Below are positions 41,809 through 53,211 of a DNA stretch of 64,000 bases, piece by piece (positions within the stretch are counted from its first letter, which is position 1; every line of letters begins with the position of its first letter). Under the pieces are notes generated by a model. It was not told the DNA's origin and ran no database searches. It saw nothing but the letters and a program-made list of their open reading frames with translations. Source of the stretch: Usnea hakonensis. Taxonomy: Eukaryota; Ascomycota; Lecanoromycetes; Lecanorales; Parmeliaceae. The stretch lies in NCBI GenBank assembly GCA_013423325.1, contig BLJB01000201.1, positions 124,001-188,000 on the forward strand, in the 5' to 3' direction. The translations under genes were made by a program, and so were the position numbers.

Positions 41809-43055
41809 TCAAGCATTCAACGTCTTCAACGTCATGCGATCATCCTCCTTGCTCTGAAACGGCACCCCCAGCTCAAACAACTTGACAATCACGTCGCGGA
41901 ATTCCGTGAAGAAGGCCCCGTCGTCCTTGGCGTACCGCTCGACGTGCTTCTTGAAGCTCGCGTCCTTGACGAGCGCCATGTCCGTCGGCAGCATCATGAG
42001 CGACTTGCTCCCGACGTCCTCGTACTGCTTCGGCCCGTCCCACTTCTTCCACGCCCACTTCTCCCCCAGCAGCAAGCGGAAATAGTCGTTGGAGACGACG
42101 GTCGGGGAGAAGGACCAGGGCCCGTCGAAGCCCGAGCGGTCCGTGTGGCAGCGGCCGAGGGCGTGGGCGCCGGACAGGGCGACAATCTCCCGGTCGTCGA
42201 AGCCCATGCGGTTGAAGATGGCGCGGAGGTGGGATTGCTCCTTGGCGCCGTCGGGGAGGCGGCCGTCGGGCGTGCACATGGATACGTCCCGGTCGGTGCG
42301 GCCGGGGCGCCAGGGGATGGCGGGGCCCTGCATTTCTTGGATGGCGCAGACGCCGGCGAGGGTCCAGAGGTCCGAGTAGGTTATCCAGGGGTTTTTGGCT
42401 GGGAAGGGGGTAATTAGAAGGGTGTGGAGAGGTTTGAGGGAAGAAGGTTGGATTACCTTTGACTGGCTCGAGGAAATCTCGGGCTGCTTTCAAGCCGGCG
42501 TTTGCGCCGTGGTCACCTTCGGGGGCGAAGCGCATGGTGGCGCCATTTGAGCCGCCGGTGTTGGTTTCCTTGTCGTAGCTGAGGTTGCTCGTTAGCGTTT
42601 TGGGTACGGGATGGAGAGGTGCTCGAGACTTGCGTTCCGCTGCAATGCCATGCCAATCGAACAATCACCGGTCCGTAACTCCCGTCATCATAATCGTCCT
42701 TCTCCTCCAACAACTTGGCAATCTCGTTGTACACCTGCTGGTAATCCTCCTTTTTGGGTGTAAGCACGCCCCGAGTTTCGCCCGAGCTCCCCTTTTTCAT
42801 ATCGGTGACGCCTCCATTGGTGAGATAGAAGTAGCCGGCGCCTCCAGCGGCTGCGAGGGCAGCAAAAGTGGCGTAGTAGCCGACGCGTGAGGACGTGGGC
42901 TCAGGACCAGAAGCATAGCCGCGGCGGGATGAGGATTGAAATGTTTGGCGTTGGAGGGAGTGGCGAGCGTTGTTTGTGGCGGTGAGTCGGAGGGTGGAGT
43001 TGATAGGGGCAGTGCGTGCTGTCAGACGCGTCAGGGTGCGGGCTGTCGCAGCCAT
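41809..43055 (-). CDS. ccp1: Cytochrome c peroxidase, mitochondrial
   Basis: Exons 43055-42634, 42578-42457 and 42398-41809 give 377 residues. The Arg/Ser/Thr-rich start (MAATARTLTRLTARTAP) is a mitochondrial presequence, followed by a single hydrophobic segment (YYATFAALAAAGGAGYFYL) typical of Ccp1 sorting to the intermembrane space. Haem peroxidase motifs: distal VRLAWHCSGTYDKETNTGG with catalytic Arg, Trp and His; proximal ALSGAHALGRCH with the haem-ligand His; and the radical-forming Trp in the DLWTLAGV to PWSFSP region of class I enzymes. Reaction: reduces hydrogen peroxide with electrons from cytochrome c. Intron 1 (42633-42579) starts with GCAAGT; only this GC-AG border gives the universally kept HxSGTYDKET join. 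Intron 2 is 42456-42399. Confidence 0.95.
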
Positions 43056-44205
43056 TGATGGATAAGAGACAGCAGCGATAGATGAGGTACACTAGGATCT
43101 AAGTAATGTGTTGATGAGGGAAGTGAGAATTGTACAAGTAGAGTATCAAGTCGGATACCGAGATAGGGTAAAGAAGCGAAGATTCATTGAAGCTGTAGGG
43201 CTGGAGAGTAGTATCTACTCTAGAATGCTTTAGTAAGCTAATATCTACTTACTTGATGATTACTGGTATCTAATTTTTACCTTGAAATGATTGGACGGCG
43301 CGAAGTAGGAATCTTGGACCCACTTATTGATAAAATCTTCATGTCGGCATCAAGCGATCGCCGGAACAAACAAATGACTGAAGAGTTGTCCCAACAATTT
43401 TCAGACTCCTTCCACGCATAACAGTCACCCTCATCACATTGTCTTTATTCAATTATTCTTCGCATATTGATAGAGTAGAGTAGATTAGCTTCTACAAGTC
43501 ATGAGTCATGACTACCTAGCACCCTAGGTATCTCCATACTTCCCGTCAGCCCGTTAGTCCATGCGCCTATGCAGGCACAGATGACGATCGACACAAGGAT
43601 CATGACAGCATTTTCATACAGCATTCATCTTCATCATATTCCCACATTCACTACAACCCCTCTATCTACCCATATCCACCCTTAGACACATCTGATCCCT
43701 CTTCCCGCTTGAATCACAACCTAGTCCTAGCACTACCTTGACCACAGCAAGGCTGTCGTAGATACTGTCATTACTTCGAGCACATACACTAGCCCGCCTG
43801 ATAGTGAGCATGGTAGGGGAAAGAATGAAGGTGACCCCGCGAGTGGCTTGACTTGCTTCGTATAGTGCTGATATTATAATGGAAGTAAGCTCCAAGACAG
43901 AGATGATGCAAGTGGAAATAAGTGCACCTTAATAAGTGTTCATTTTATCAGCGTATTGGTACAGAAGTGGTCAAGTCGCTATATCACTTCAACCTCACTT
44001 GACTTCACCTGTTTCGCGTGCTAAAGAATTTGCGCTAGCTCCCGCTCCAGTTTATACCTTAGAGGTAGACTTCAGCAACACCAAGCCAATACATGATCCT
44101 CTGACCTCAGACAAGACAATCATAATTAGAGCATCCTTACCACCGGCACTCGCTTGTCTATGTACTTATAGCTGTAGTAATCTTTCACACCAACATCCCA
44201 TTACA
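43056..44205. promoter_or_regulatory. Divergent intergenic region of ccp1 and the 2EXR-like gene
   Basis: 1.15 kb without a supported gene. Includes a near-palindromic Gcn4/AP-1 type site at 43498-43512. Confidence 0.45.
43498..43512. promoter_or_regulatory. Gcn4/AP-1-type site in a 15-base near-palindrome (GTCATGAGTCATGAC)
   Basis: TGAGTCA core flanked by matching arms, about 445 bases upstream of the peroxidase start. bZIP stress factors are known regulators of peroxidase genes; use here is inferred. Confidence 0.4.
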
Positions 44206-45027
44206 ATGGTCCAAATGACGGCTGAAGATCCTGCCACAGCATCAATTCCAACCCTTTCAAACAACATGGCTGAGTCAGCGCTTGTGCCATTACCCGTCCA
44301 CTCGACAGCAACTCTCGAATTGTCCAGAGTCGTCCAAGAGGAACCAACAGTGCCTTTTGACTTTGCTAGTCTCCCCCCCGAAATCCGCAACAAGGTCTAT
44401 CGCTATATTCTCGTTCAAGAGACTCAGCCTGTCAGTCCCGTTCGCACTTGGTCTTCACCAGCTCTTGAAGGCTTGGCTATTCTATCAACCAACCGCCTCA
44501 TTTATTCCGAAGCGATGCCCATTTTGCTCTCCGAGAATACCTTCAAAATGACAGGATCGCGCAGGGAGCATACATGGCTACGCAGAATGCGTCCCGAAGG
44601 ACGGAGCGAGGTCCGCAGCATGTCACTAAATGTCCCCCCCGCCGCGAGCCTCCATGACGCTAGTTTCTATAATGCTTTGTCCCTCTGCTCTCGGCTGCAA
44701 TTGACGGTGAATGTTCGTCCGAGCCGTTTGGTAGAAGTGTCGCTGGAGAATAAGGGAAATCTACGTTACATGCACGGATTTGCGGCAGCGACATCGGATG
44801 CGCTCCCAAAAGAAACAGAGGTCTGTGCGATGCATCAGCGACATCTCATCACTCTTCCGGCCATCAGGGCCAAGACGTGGGACCGCATGCAAAGCTATGA
44901 GCTCTTGCTGCAACAATTCCGAGCTCCATGCGTTGGCAAGTGCAGGGTGCACAAGGGACGAGAAGGGACCAACACGCAGGCTACGATCCACGTTTCCTTC
45001 CAAGAGACTTGTTTCTACTGTTGCTAG
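44206..45027 (+). CDS. 2EXR/F-box-like domain protein
   Basis: Single exon. I chose ATG 44206 (MVQMTAEDPATAS), with a good context (ttacaATGG), over the frame's opening at 43936, whose extra 90 codons look non-coding; this gives 273 residues. After a 55-residue polar lead comes FDFASLPPEIRNKVYRYILV, a pattern shared by F-box-like and 2EXR proteins of Pezizomycotina, then ALEGLAILSTNRLIYSEAMPILLSENTF, the second conserved part of that family. The C-terminal half is unknown and ends in CFYCC. These proteins are abundant, fast-evolving and of unknown function; the family name is from pattern memory and not checked. Confidence 0.7.
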   Translation: MVQMTAEDPATASIPTLSNNMAESALVPLPVHSTATLELSRVVQEEPTVPFDFASLPPEIRNKVYRYILVQETQPVSPVRTWSSPALEGLAILSTNRLIYSEAMPILLSENTFKMTGSRREHTWLRRMRPEGRSEVRSMSLNVPPAASLHDASFYNALSLCSRLQLTVNVRPSRLVEVSLENKGNLRYMHGFAAATSDALPKETEVCAMHQRHLITLPAIRAKTWDRMQSYELLLQQFRAPCVGKCRVHKGREGTNTQATIHVSFQETCFYCC

Positions 45028-45921
45028 AGATCAGTAATGGCTTTTCGGGATCGTAATGGGGGGGGGAGGGATGACCCATGGGAGAGATGCCTTCAAGCCA
45101 CTCTAACGTCCGTCAAGAGTATGGTATTTCTCCAACGGGAGCGGGGCGCTCAAACTTAGGCTTCCGCTTCCTTCCAATGTATTCTACTCAAGTTTGCATC
45201 TACCATGTTCCCATTAGATAGTCCACCGCGTTCGAAGCAAACACCCGTCCTTTTGCTTGTGGGATCCCCAAGGGCTATCACATATTAAAGGAACACAGTT
45301 CGGCAGTCTGCGTTACAATAAGACTGTAGTATTCGAACGACAAGTAAACTTTCAAGAACTTCACCTCCACAGTGCATCTTTACATTTATTTTCACAACCT
45401 CTGTTCCAAACTTTGGTAAAGTTCGGCCCGCAAACTTCTCTCACTATGTTGTACGACCTTGTAATTTGAGGCTCGAACTCAGAGTCCTTCACAGTTAACA
45501 ACGCTTTCAATCACATCCTCCTTTCAGCCACCCATGTAAGCGCCACGACCAAACGAAAAAATACATGAGCCCTTGCGGTCATCTCACACCCACACACTTC
45601 CTGACCCTACGTTTGCCTACCGAAGCAATCAACATCATCGCTCGCTCGAACACTCCAGCGAAACATCTACAGGGAGATAGGAAAAGCTCTGGATGAGTCC
45701 TCAATGCGTCGTGTTGGAATTTGGCACTACTCAGCCCTATCGCTTGTATATACCTAGTCAGAATTTTCAGTAGTCACAAATCAACCGTCACCAATATTTC
45801 CAACACGTCGGACGCGTGATGCCAGCCTAGCCACCTCTGTACTAGTGCAGCGTTCAACTCATTCGAGATCCACCACTCTCTGTCTCTAAACGTCTTTCGA
45901 GACCGTTCCTCCCTTGCCAAG
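45028..45921. other. Intergenic region
   Basis: 894 bases; short frames without signatures; a G-run at 45059-45067. Promoter of the next F-box gene. Confidence 0.4.
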
Positions 45922-47373
45922 ATGCATCTTCCCCACGAGCTTGTGTTGCTCGTAGCCCAGTATTTGGGTCGCCGCGATCTCAAGTCTGCCCGGCTAGTGG
46001 CCAAGCTGTGGTGCTCGTGTGCCTCTGAATTCCTGTTCACGACAATCTATGTTTCTGCCAACAAAGTCGATCTTGACGCTTTCAACGCTATAACCAGTGA
46101 CCCGGTTCTGAGTAAATGTGTTCGTCGACTTGTCTACGATGGGGCTGAATTTATGCTTGATTGTTCCAAGACCGAATATCTAGATAGACTCTGGGCTCAG
46201 GCTTCCTCAAAACCCTCTGCCTCAAAATTCTTACGCGATCAGATTCAGCTTTCGGACTGTCAAGACGGGGAGTTCCGTGACTTGATCATTGCCAGATTTG
46301 GGAGTCATCGACCGGTTTCCGAAGCCGCGAAACAACGGGTGGGAAAGTCAGACATCATTACCGCAGGTTATAGGAAGTACACCGAGCATGCGGTTTATCA
46401 ACACGATTCGCTCCGAAGTGGGTCTTTTGTCAACAGTCTCGCTCAAGGTCTTCGAAAGCTTTCGCTTCTTGATACCGTTATATTGGGAAGTCGATGGCCG
46501 GGGTTTTGGCCAATTCACGAGGGCACAGGGTCCTTGCTGGCACGAAAATGGAAGCCCTCACACGTCTATCCAGAACAGTGGGTTTGGGAGAAGGACCCAG
46601 TGAGCTTTGTATTGGCAGAACCTAACGGAATAAGACATTACTTCATTATCGTTGCTGCTCTAGTCCGAGCTCAAACGAAACTTCGAAAACTCAATATCGA
46701 GGACATGGCACCCGAGATCTTCAATCGATCCGACCTTTCAAAGCCAAGTATTCTTGGTCTCGACGCTATCGCTTTCACAGGCCTTGAAAGCCTCACGCTT
46801 ACTTTAGTGCCATGTTTTGCTGATGATAGTGACCAAGAAACCGACCAAAGAACCGCTGATATAGGTCCAGACATCGACGGTCTTCGGGTAATGCTGTCGT
46901 CAATGACACGACTCAGGGCTCTAGATCTCGTTTTAACACACAATAGCTTCTACGAATATGATCAAGTATTTCCAAAAGACACAATCTGGACGCAGCTGGA
47001 AACTTTCCGCATTTTCGGCCTGTGCAGCAAAGCCACGGATCTCGTCGATCTGCTGACGTTTCAAATGCCTAAACTTCAGCGTCTGATCTTGTGTCACTTA
47101 TATATTTCGGATGGCACCTGGGAAGGCGTCGTCGAATGTCTCAAACAGTACAGTAAGCTGTCGACCTTTAAGACCAACCCACGAAAAATCTACCAAAAGG
47201 ATGGGACGGCCTTCGGATGCCAACATCACCTGAACTGGGAGGTGGAAATCTCACATTATGTCGTACTCGGCGGTCGTCACCCATGTCTGATGCCAGACCA
47301 GCCCGACTCAGCAGCCGAGGATTTTGCAAAGGACCTCAAGCCATTCTTGCGCTGTGGCAGATCCAGCCAATAA
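45922..47373 (+). CDS. F-box protein with leucine-rich body
   Basis: Single exon, 483 residues. The protein starts directly with the F-box: MHLPHELVLLVAQYLGRRDLKSARLVAKLWCSCA (residues 1-34), then FLFTTIYVSANKVDL. The body has leucine-rich-like segments (LRKLNIEDM, GLESLTLTLVPC, LRALDLVLTHNSF, LQRLILCHLYIS) at intervals of about 35-60 residues, as in fungal FBXL-type proteins. Expected role: substrate receptor of an SCF ubiquitin ligase; targets unknown. It is followed within 140 bases by the 72-base minisatellite. Confidence 0.82.
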   Translation: MHLPHELVLLVAQYLGRRDLKSARLVAKLWCSCASEFLFTTIYVSANKVDLDAFNAITSDPVLSKCVRRLVYDGAEFMLDCSKTEYLDRLWAQASSKPSASKFLRDQIQLSDCQDGEFRDLIIARFGSHRPVSEAAKQRVGKSDIITAGYRKYTEHAVYQHDSLRSGSFVNSLAQGLRKLSLLDTVILGSRWPGFWPIHEGTGSLLARKWKPSHVYPEQWVWEKDPVSFVLAEPNGIRHYFIIVAALVRAQTKLRKLNIEDMAPEIFNRSDLSKPSILGLDAIAFTGLESLTLTLVPCFADDSDQETDQRTADIGPDIDGLRVMLSSMTRLRALDLVLTHNSFYEYDQVFPKDTIWTQLETFRIFGLCSKATDLVDLLTFQMPKLQRLILCHLYISDGTWEGVVECLKQYSKLSTFKTNPRKIYQKDGTAFGCQHHLNWEVEISHYVVLGGRHPCLMPDQPDSAAEDFAKDLKPFLRCGRSSQ

Positions 47374-47505
47374 AATCGGATCGCCGATTCCCAGTGAACC
47401 CTTCTTTCCATGTGCAGGTCTCTCCGTGGGCGCGGATCCGGAGCTCCAATGGCTTGCTTTGCCTGGCTTGCAATGCTCGAAATTGATAACAGCACATTGG
47501 TGATC

Positions 47506-48060
47506 TGTCGATCCTGATGGCGCTTCTTTACATCGAATACTTAGATCACGTTTGAATGCATCCGCAATATTGGCAACTGCCCATCCTGATAGCGCTTCTT
47601 TACATCGAATACTAGATCACGTTTGAATGCATCCGCAACATTAGCAAAGAAGCGGGCATTGATGCATCCGCTGGACTTTCTGAGGATGATGCATGAATGC
47701 ATCAAGACTACTGCCGCAGAAGGCATGGAATAATTTCTACGGACTCTCGGAAGCTAAAACGCATGAGCGTTTCCGGATTCCTGCCTGGCATGGGAAAGAT
47801 GCCGGCGTTGATAGATTCGCTTCACTCTCCGAGGATGACACATGAAATGTCTTCCAACACTGGCACAGAAAGCTGGCATTGAGGCATTTCTACGGAGAAC
47901 GACACATAAGCGCCATCGAATTACTAATTGAGGAACGGGCAATGAGGCATTCGCTGGACTTTCTGAGCACGATACGTGAAGTCTTTTTCGATACTGGCAC
48001 GGAAAGTTGGCTTTGATACATTCCCTGAACGTTTTCGGAGGAGGATGATATATGAGCGCT
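47506..48060 (+). repeat. Degenerate 72-base minisatellite, about eight units
   Basis: Two near-identical 72-base units (about 47506-47577 and 47578-47649) are followed by six diverged ones whose GCATTGA-GCAT-like landmarks start near 47657, 47724, 47804, 47876, 47939 and 48010. Shared parts include CGCTGGACTTTCTGAG, ACTGGCAC and GAAAG. 72 is a multiple of three, and units read in one frame give similar peptides (AGLSEDD, DTGTESW-like), but stops break every frame. Confidence 0.75.
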
Positions 48061-48363
48061 ATCACATATACAACTAAGCAAAACCCAATCGCCAATCATG
48101 TCCGATCTCAAACATTCGTGGCATCTTTTCATTCCGTGATTGTCGTTAAAACTATGACGAGATTTTTTTTCTTTTTTCCCCCCCAAAAAAAAACAGAAAA
48201 AACCAACAAAACTGATGCCATAATCGTTGAGATCAGACAGCCTCCAAAATAGGGTATAACCGTTCCGTAACGCCCGAGTAAAGTACCTATGTTGTAGAAG
48301 CCAAAATTTATTACAGTCAATCCCCCCCTCCACTAAAGAATCCTCCTCTTACGCGAATCGTCC
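48061..48363. other. Low-complexity 3' flank of palF
   Basis: Includes a T-run, C-run and A-run at about 48164-48196. No gene. Confidence 0.4.
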
Positions 48364-50730
48364 CTACCTTACGTAGACAGGTAAATTTTCATTCCCCCGA
48401 TTCGATGGCCCTGATTCGTGAATATCGTCACGAAGATAGGAATTGTCCTCGGGGGGTGCTGGAGCCGACGGCTCCGAACGATGCGGTCCGTTCGCCGATA
48501 GTCGAGGCACGCGGGGATCATTGACGTCGAAGATGTCATCTTCGTAGAGCACCGGAGCGCTAGGCTGGGCCATTTGGGGATCAAATCCGTCGGTGTCTGC
48601 TCTAGCACCGTCGTTCGTGTCCGGAGCACTGGCCTGTGCGAGCAATCGTTGACGCTCGAGCTCCATCTTGTCGTCTTGGGGTCCTTCGTATGCCGGTGCT
48701 GGATGGTCCTGCCGGTACCTTTGAATGAAATCTACTTCATCGATTGCGATAGGAGCCGAAGGTGTTGGGCCTATTGACGAAGAGGGCTCGTCGTCTCGTG
48801 GTGGTTGGCTGGGTAGGAGTCGTTCTTCTGCTCTTCGTAGTCTGCCTTTCTCGTCGAGGTCTTCGTCAATGTCAGGTGGGGGTATGATGGCCGTCGGTTG
48901 CTGCTCTAAGGTGCTGGCGAGCTGACACAAATTGTCGTGCACCTCGAGATAGCTTTCGTGATGTCCCAGATCACTATCTTGATCTCGAGTAATCTCAACA
49001 CTAAGGACTGCAGATCCCCTTGAGGACCTAATCTCGTCCAAAGTTGGCTGGTCTTCTCTTTGCTTCTGACGTGTCCGTGAGCTGTCATTTGTGCCTATTA
49101 CGATCTCTGTCCTAGTGAAGACCACGCCCTTGGTCCTTCGGAGCTGATCAGTGACCAGGTAATTAAATCCAGGAGTTGCTGCGTAATTGACACCGTCCGA
49201 ACCCTCGATCCGAGTCATCTTTGCGTCGCCATAGCCATGCTGAATGCCACTTGTCATACTCACATGTGGACGAATGCGGTCCTGACTTCCGATCTTTGCG
49301 CGCAGATCCACCACTACCTCAACATAGTATCTGAAGCTGACCATTTCGCCAGGGACACAATTTATTGTTGGGAAAAGGTGAACGGGAGCTTGTATTGATG
49401 TATTGATGACAGCGGTGAGAGATTGTGGATCGACAATGACCGGCGCGAATGTTTGGTTGAGATCTTGTCTGAAAGATCTGCTCGAGCCAGCAGAGGTTAA
49501 AGAGAGACCGCCTAGCCCCGTGTAAGATTTGGGATAGTAATCTTCATACTTCGGTTTCTCGCCACGTCGCTGTGGGCCAAGAGGTATGGCCGGAAGGGCA
49601 TCAATGCGTCCTTGACGATACAAGGTTATGATGACTCCTTGCATGCTCTTAACAGCGGTGTTGTGTACGATTGACACTTTCACTGGGAACGAGTCGCCAG
49701 CCAAGCAGCCTCCTCGTAAGATCTCGATCTTTGCGGATATAGTGTTGGAAGGAGCTTTGACTATCTCATCTTCTGCACTTTCAATGAAAGTACGTACAGG
49801 TGGCTCCATGGAACCAGTTCCATTGCTCGATGTGCTATGGGAGGTAGCAGCGGAGCTGATTTCGCTGGGAACTGGACTGTTTGGGGGGTTGTAGTCAATC
49901 CGTTGACTATCGGAGCGCTCATTGTAGTTGTGGCTCTCTGAGCTTGTATGGTCGGAACCTCTTCGCTCTCGTGACGTGGCTCTCTTCTTCTTGTTGCCTG
50001 CTTTTGGCTTTCCTCTCTTATATCCCACGTCCATCGAGACCATTTCAACCTTTGGCTTAGGGACCAGCGAGATGTCAATGGCCTCTAGAAAGCTGAGTTT
50101 ACGGTGTTGCGAGGAAATTGGTGCGATCGTCGTAGGTCGTGTCACTGTCGATGTGAGGAGGTAGGATATGGTACCGTGTTCGAACTGTTGGGCCCCACGG
50201 CGAGTCAGGCTATCTCTTATGCATCAAACCAAGGGACATTGTGGGGCATTTGTACTCACATCGATAGCGGAAGGCATGCCTTTCGATGGGAGAACCATCT
50301 CAAATCGAAACTCATATTGGCCGTGGACTTGGCCCTCACCACAAAGCACGATTTCGTCTTCAAAAAGTCGTGCAAATCCATTTCCGAAGTACTCAATGCC
50401 CCGCCTACCTCTTCCCTTTCCCAAGGCCATGAGCGCTTCATCGTAGCTTATTGACTCGCCCGGAAGCTTTGCGCGATGGGTTACTTTGACAAAACCATGT
50501 AGCCGTATGACGAGGTGAGAAATGCGTTGGGCTTTTGCAATATTCAAACATACTGCCCCTTTGACGATATCACCAGAAGTATACTGCCGAAATGGCTCGT
50601 CGAGGCGGATGTCTTGTTCCAACGGGTTGCGCTGTTTAGTGGTGAATGGGGCAGTCCATTTCGCCAGAAGGGACGAGTGTTTTGTACGCTTCTCACTTAG
50701 TTCTCGGCCAACGTTCTGGGATGCATTCAT
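48364..50730 (-). CDS. palF: pH-response arrestin-like protein PalF/RIM8
   Basis: Exons 50730-50260 and 50184-48364 (gtgagt-cag) give 763 residues. The arrestin N-domain spans about 20-290: RLDEPFRQYTSGDIVKGAVCLNI, ISHLVIRLHGFVKVTH, GQYEFRFEMVLPSKGMPSAIDFEHGTISYLLT, the last across the intron. A disordered Arg/Ser linker interrupts, then the C-domain: RGGCLAGDSFPVKVSIVHNT, INTSIQAPVHLFPTINCVPGEMVSFRYYVEVVVDL and DVGYKRGK. The C-terminal 180 residues are acidic, Pro-rich and hold SAPxxYE motifs that may bind ESCRT or ubiquitin-ligase partners. In Aspergillus and yeast this protein is bound by the plasma-membrane sensor PalH/Rim21 and ubiquitinated at alkaline pH, triggering PacC/Rim101 activation. 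Assignment rests on order and length of the domains. Confidence 0.85.
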
Positions 50731-51525
50731 CCTCGATTCTGCAGGGCCCCGAGACCATGTGGCTACTTAGCCTGGTGCTTCGGAATTGAGGGAGGGTGTC
50801 TTGGACGTCCAGGGCTGGTATTTCTGCAAGTTTGTCATGGTTAATTCAGGCAGCCTAGCTCGTCGCATAGGAACGGAGATAATATCGATAAAAAGCAATG
50901 ATTGGAGACAAGGCTGGGGCTGAGAAGGTGGTTGGGCGATATACCATTGGCACATGGCGACGTGATGGAGGACAAGGAGGTAGTCAAGATGGGCGACGCG
51001 CATCTGCAATGGCGTACTGTAAATTCATATAAAATGGTCACATACATCACCTGCCAAGAGCCAAGCAGCCAAGGAGGCACGTAGGCGGCTGATCTAAAAT
51101 AAAAGGCTTGATTTTTTCTGACCCTCGAATCACCACCGAGTCGCGTGACACAATTCGCGGAGCTGAAACTCGACAGACGAGCGTCATCTATTTGATTCTG
51201 GGAGCAATCCGTCAATATCCATTTGATGGTCAAGACATATATTTTGATGATGGATTGAAATTTGTGTAGGTTGGAAGGAGAGAGAACAGAAGCGAGAAGA
51301 GACGAAGCTCTCAATTGGCTGTGACAGTATACCTGCTTACTAACACTAGAGTTTTAGGCAACACCAACCGATTCAACCATTTCGGCCCCGACGGCATCAA
51401 AACATGCCGTCTCACCTTTTGAATCAAGAGGGAAGAAAAGTCAAAAGTCTTGAACACTGAAATTAAGCTGGTCTGCGATGCTGCCGTCAAGCAGGAGTTA
51501 GATCTAAAATCTACAGATACACTTC
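50731..51525. other. Intergenic region upstream of palF
   Basis: 795 bases; probable palF promoter and 5' UTR plus DPH2 3' flank. No gene supported. Confidence 0.4.
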
Positions 51526-53211
51526 TTATCGTCTTGTTGCCTCCTGATCGTGTGTGTAACCTCGTGCGATCCCAGTCCTACCTTGCTCTATGGCGCCTCC
51601 TGCGTCTTCATATGCAAGTTCAAAGTCGCTCCCAAGACCCTTCCACACCCTCTTCGATCTTAGATACTCGGCCCCAGGGGAATTCTCACCGCCTATAACT
51701 GCCAGGTCTCCTTTCGCCCGCCTGATAAGAGAATCGCTATGTGGGTGCTTGCCCGTAGAAGCAGCCAGACGGGACCTTGGCATCGGCCTTGCGTGCGACG
51801 AATAGCGTCCCCCCCGTAAATCATAGTCTGGCGGCGCCGATTCCTCTTCCGAGTCAAAGTCTCCATCTTCTTGGCCATCATCTTTGCCATCAGCTTCGCC
51901 ATCAGACTCATGTTGGCTCCTCAACGTCAAGTCAATTTCAGTCTGAGTCGATTCTTGCAATATACTTTGAAAATCACTGCTCCACTCCCCAGTCCAGACT
52001 CTCTCGTTATCCCTCTTCAACGCCAGCTCCAGTTCGAAAGGCGTCAGGACGGGCCTCCAAAAGTCTTTGCTGTCAATCAACGAACTCTCCCAACATCCGA
52101 TAACAACCCACGCATCGATCTCACTGAAATTAGCCACCTTTGCTGCGTTCAGTTTACCGACTACAAAGGTGTAGCTTTTCTTGCCGGCCGCCTGTATTCG
52201 GGACTTGACATGCTGAACAACGTGCAAGTAGTTCTTTACGCTTAGGGTGTTTATCAAAATTCCAAAGATAGAGGCAGTGCTGACAGATGTCAAAAGAGCG
52301 TATCTTCTACTCAATGCCCGACTTGTGGATGCCAAAAATGATTCGCAATATGGTTCGCCATGATTCGTAGATGCTGGACAAGTACGGATGCTGGCCAAGC
52401 GGGAAGCTAAAGTGAGCAAAAGTGATTCTGGCGGACTGGAAATGTGAAAGAGGTGCCAGTCTTTGAGTCTGGATGGATCGGCATTCACTTCGTTTGGGAC
52501 AGTGCGATTCGGTAAAGGCGAAGAAGGATCATGCAATATGTTTGTCACATAAATGTTGCTATACTTGTGAGTTTGCAGGACTGCCGCTATGCTTTCTAGA
52601 TGATTTTGATATGTCACGTCTGCCATGAGAATGACCTTCGCTTGGTGATCGACGTAAAATTGCTCAAAATCGTGGATGAGGCTAGACTGGTCTTGAAGTT
52701 GTTGAATAGTGAAGATGTGAATAACAGGGATCCTAGCGGTAGGAGATAGACAAGCCCGTCCATAATGGACAACAACATCCGCATTTACGTGTTCCGCCGC
52801 AATCTCGTCGACACAGCAAGCTCCGTAGGAAGTGTCAGCAAGTATATACAGTCTCACCACAGCTAGCTCGGTGGACTTCAAGCTCAGCTTGTCCAGACCC
52901 TCACGATAGCAGCTTAATTCATTCAGATGAGATCTTTTTTGATCTGAATGTGGCGTAGCAGTGATCAAGCCTTTACTCAATGCCTCAAAGACTCTCGGTG
53001 CATCTGGCAGCATGAGATCTGGAAACTGTAGAGCAACTCGGGAATAGTTTTGGACCTTTATCTCAGCAATGGTGCGCTCTATTTCGTATGTGATATAGAG
53101 TTGTTCATCCGAAAGCCTGGAGCTGGATTTTTGAGTAGACACCGCAGGCTGCTCCTCAAAGATATGGGTCGCGGAAGTTGATAGGACGGGAGGCGCCTCC
53201 GGAGTGGTCAT
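51526..53211 (-). CDS. DPH2: Diphthamide biosynthesis protein 2 (3-amino-3-carboxypropyltransferase subunit)
   Basis: Single exon. ATG 53211 (MTTPEAPPVLS) is chosen; the frame extends upstream but that part is unlike the family. 561 residues. DPH1/DPH2 family pattern: YSRVALQFPDLMLPDAPRVFEAL, ILADTSYGACCVDEIAAEHVNADVVVHYGRACLS (first conserved Cys pair), FGILINTLSVKNYL in the middle, and DAWVVIGCWESSLID with another conserved Cys, then PVLTPFEL. The acidic insert near the C-terminus (EADGKDDGQEDGD) is typical of fungal DPH2 rather than DPH1. Role: with Dph1 and Dph3 it carries the iron-sulfur cluster electron path for the first step of diphthamide formation on elongation factor 2, in the cytosol. 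It shares a 378-base divergent promoter with the next gene. Confidence 0.93.
   Translation of the reverse strand: MTTPEAPPVLSTSATHIFEEQPAVSTQKSSSRLSDEQLYITYEIERTIAEIKVQNYSRVALQFPDLMLPDAPRVFEALSKGLITATPHSDQKRSHLNELSCYREGLDKLSLKSTELAVVRLYILADTSYGACCVDEIAAEHVNADVVVHYGRACLSPTARIPVIHIFTIQQLQDQSSLIHDFEQFYVDHQAKVILMADVTYQNHLESIAAVLQTHKYSNIYVTNILHDPSSPLPNRTVPNEVNADPSRLKDWHLFHISSPPESLLLTLASRLASIRTCPASTNHGEPYCESFLASTSRALSRRYALLTSVSTASIFGILINTLSVKNYLHVVQHVKSRIQAAGKKSYTFVVGKLNAAKVANFSEIDAWVVIGCWESSLIDSKDFWRPVLTPFELELALKRDNERVWTGEWSSDFQSILQESTQTEIDLTLRSQHESDGEADGKDDGQEDGDFDSEEESAPPDYDLRGGRYSSHARPMPRSRLAASTGKHPHSDSLIRRAKGDLAVIGGENSPGAEYLRSKRVWKGLGSDFELAYEDAGGAIEQGRTGIARGYTHDQEATRR

Noticed and set aside
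41584..42417. 277-codon plus-strand frame over the peroxidase gene
   Set aside because: Antisense of cytochrome c peroxidase; high GC at third positions opens the opposite strand.
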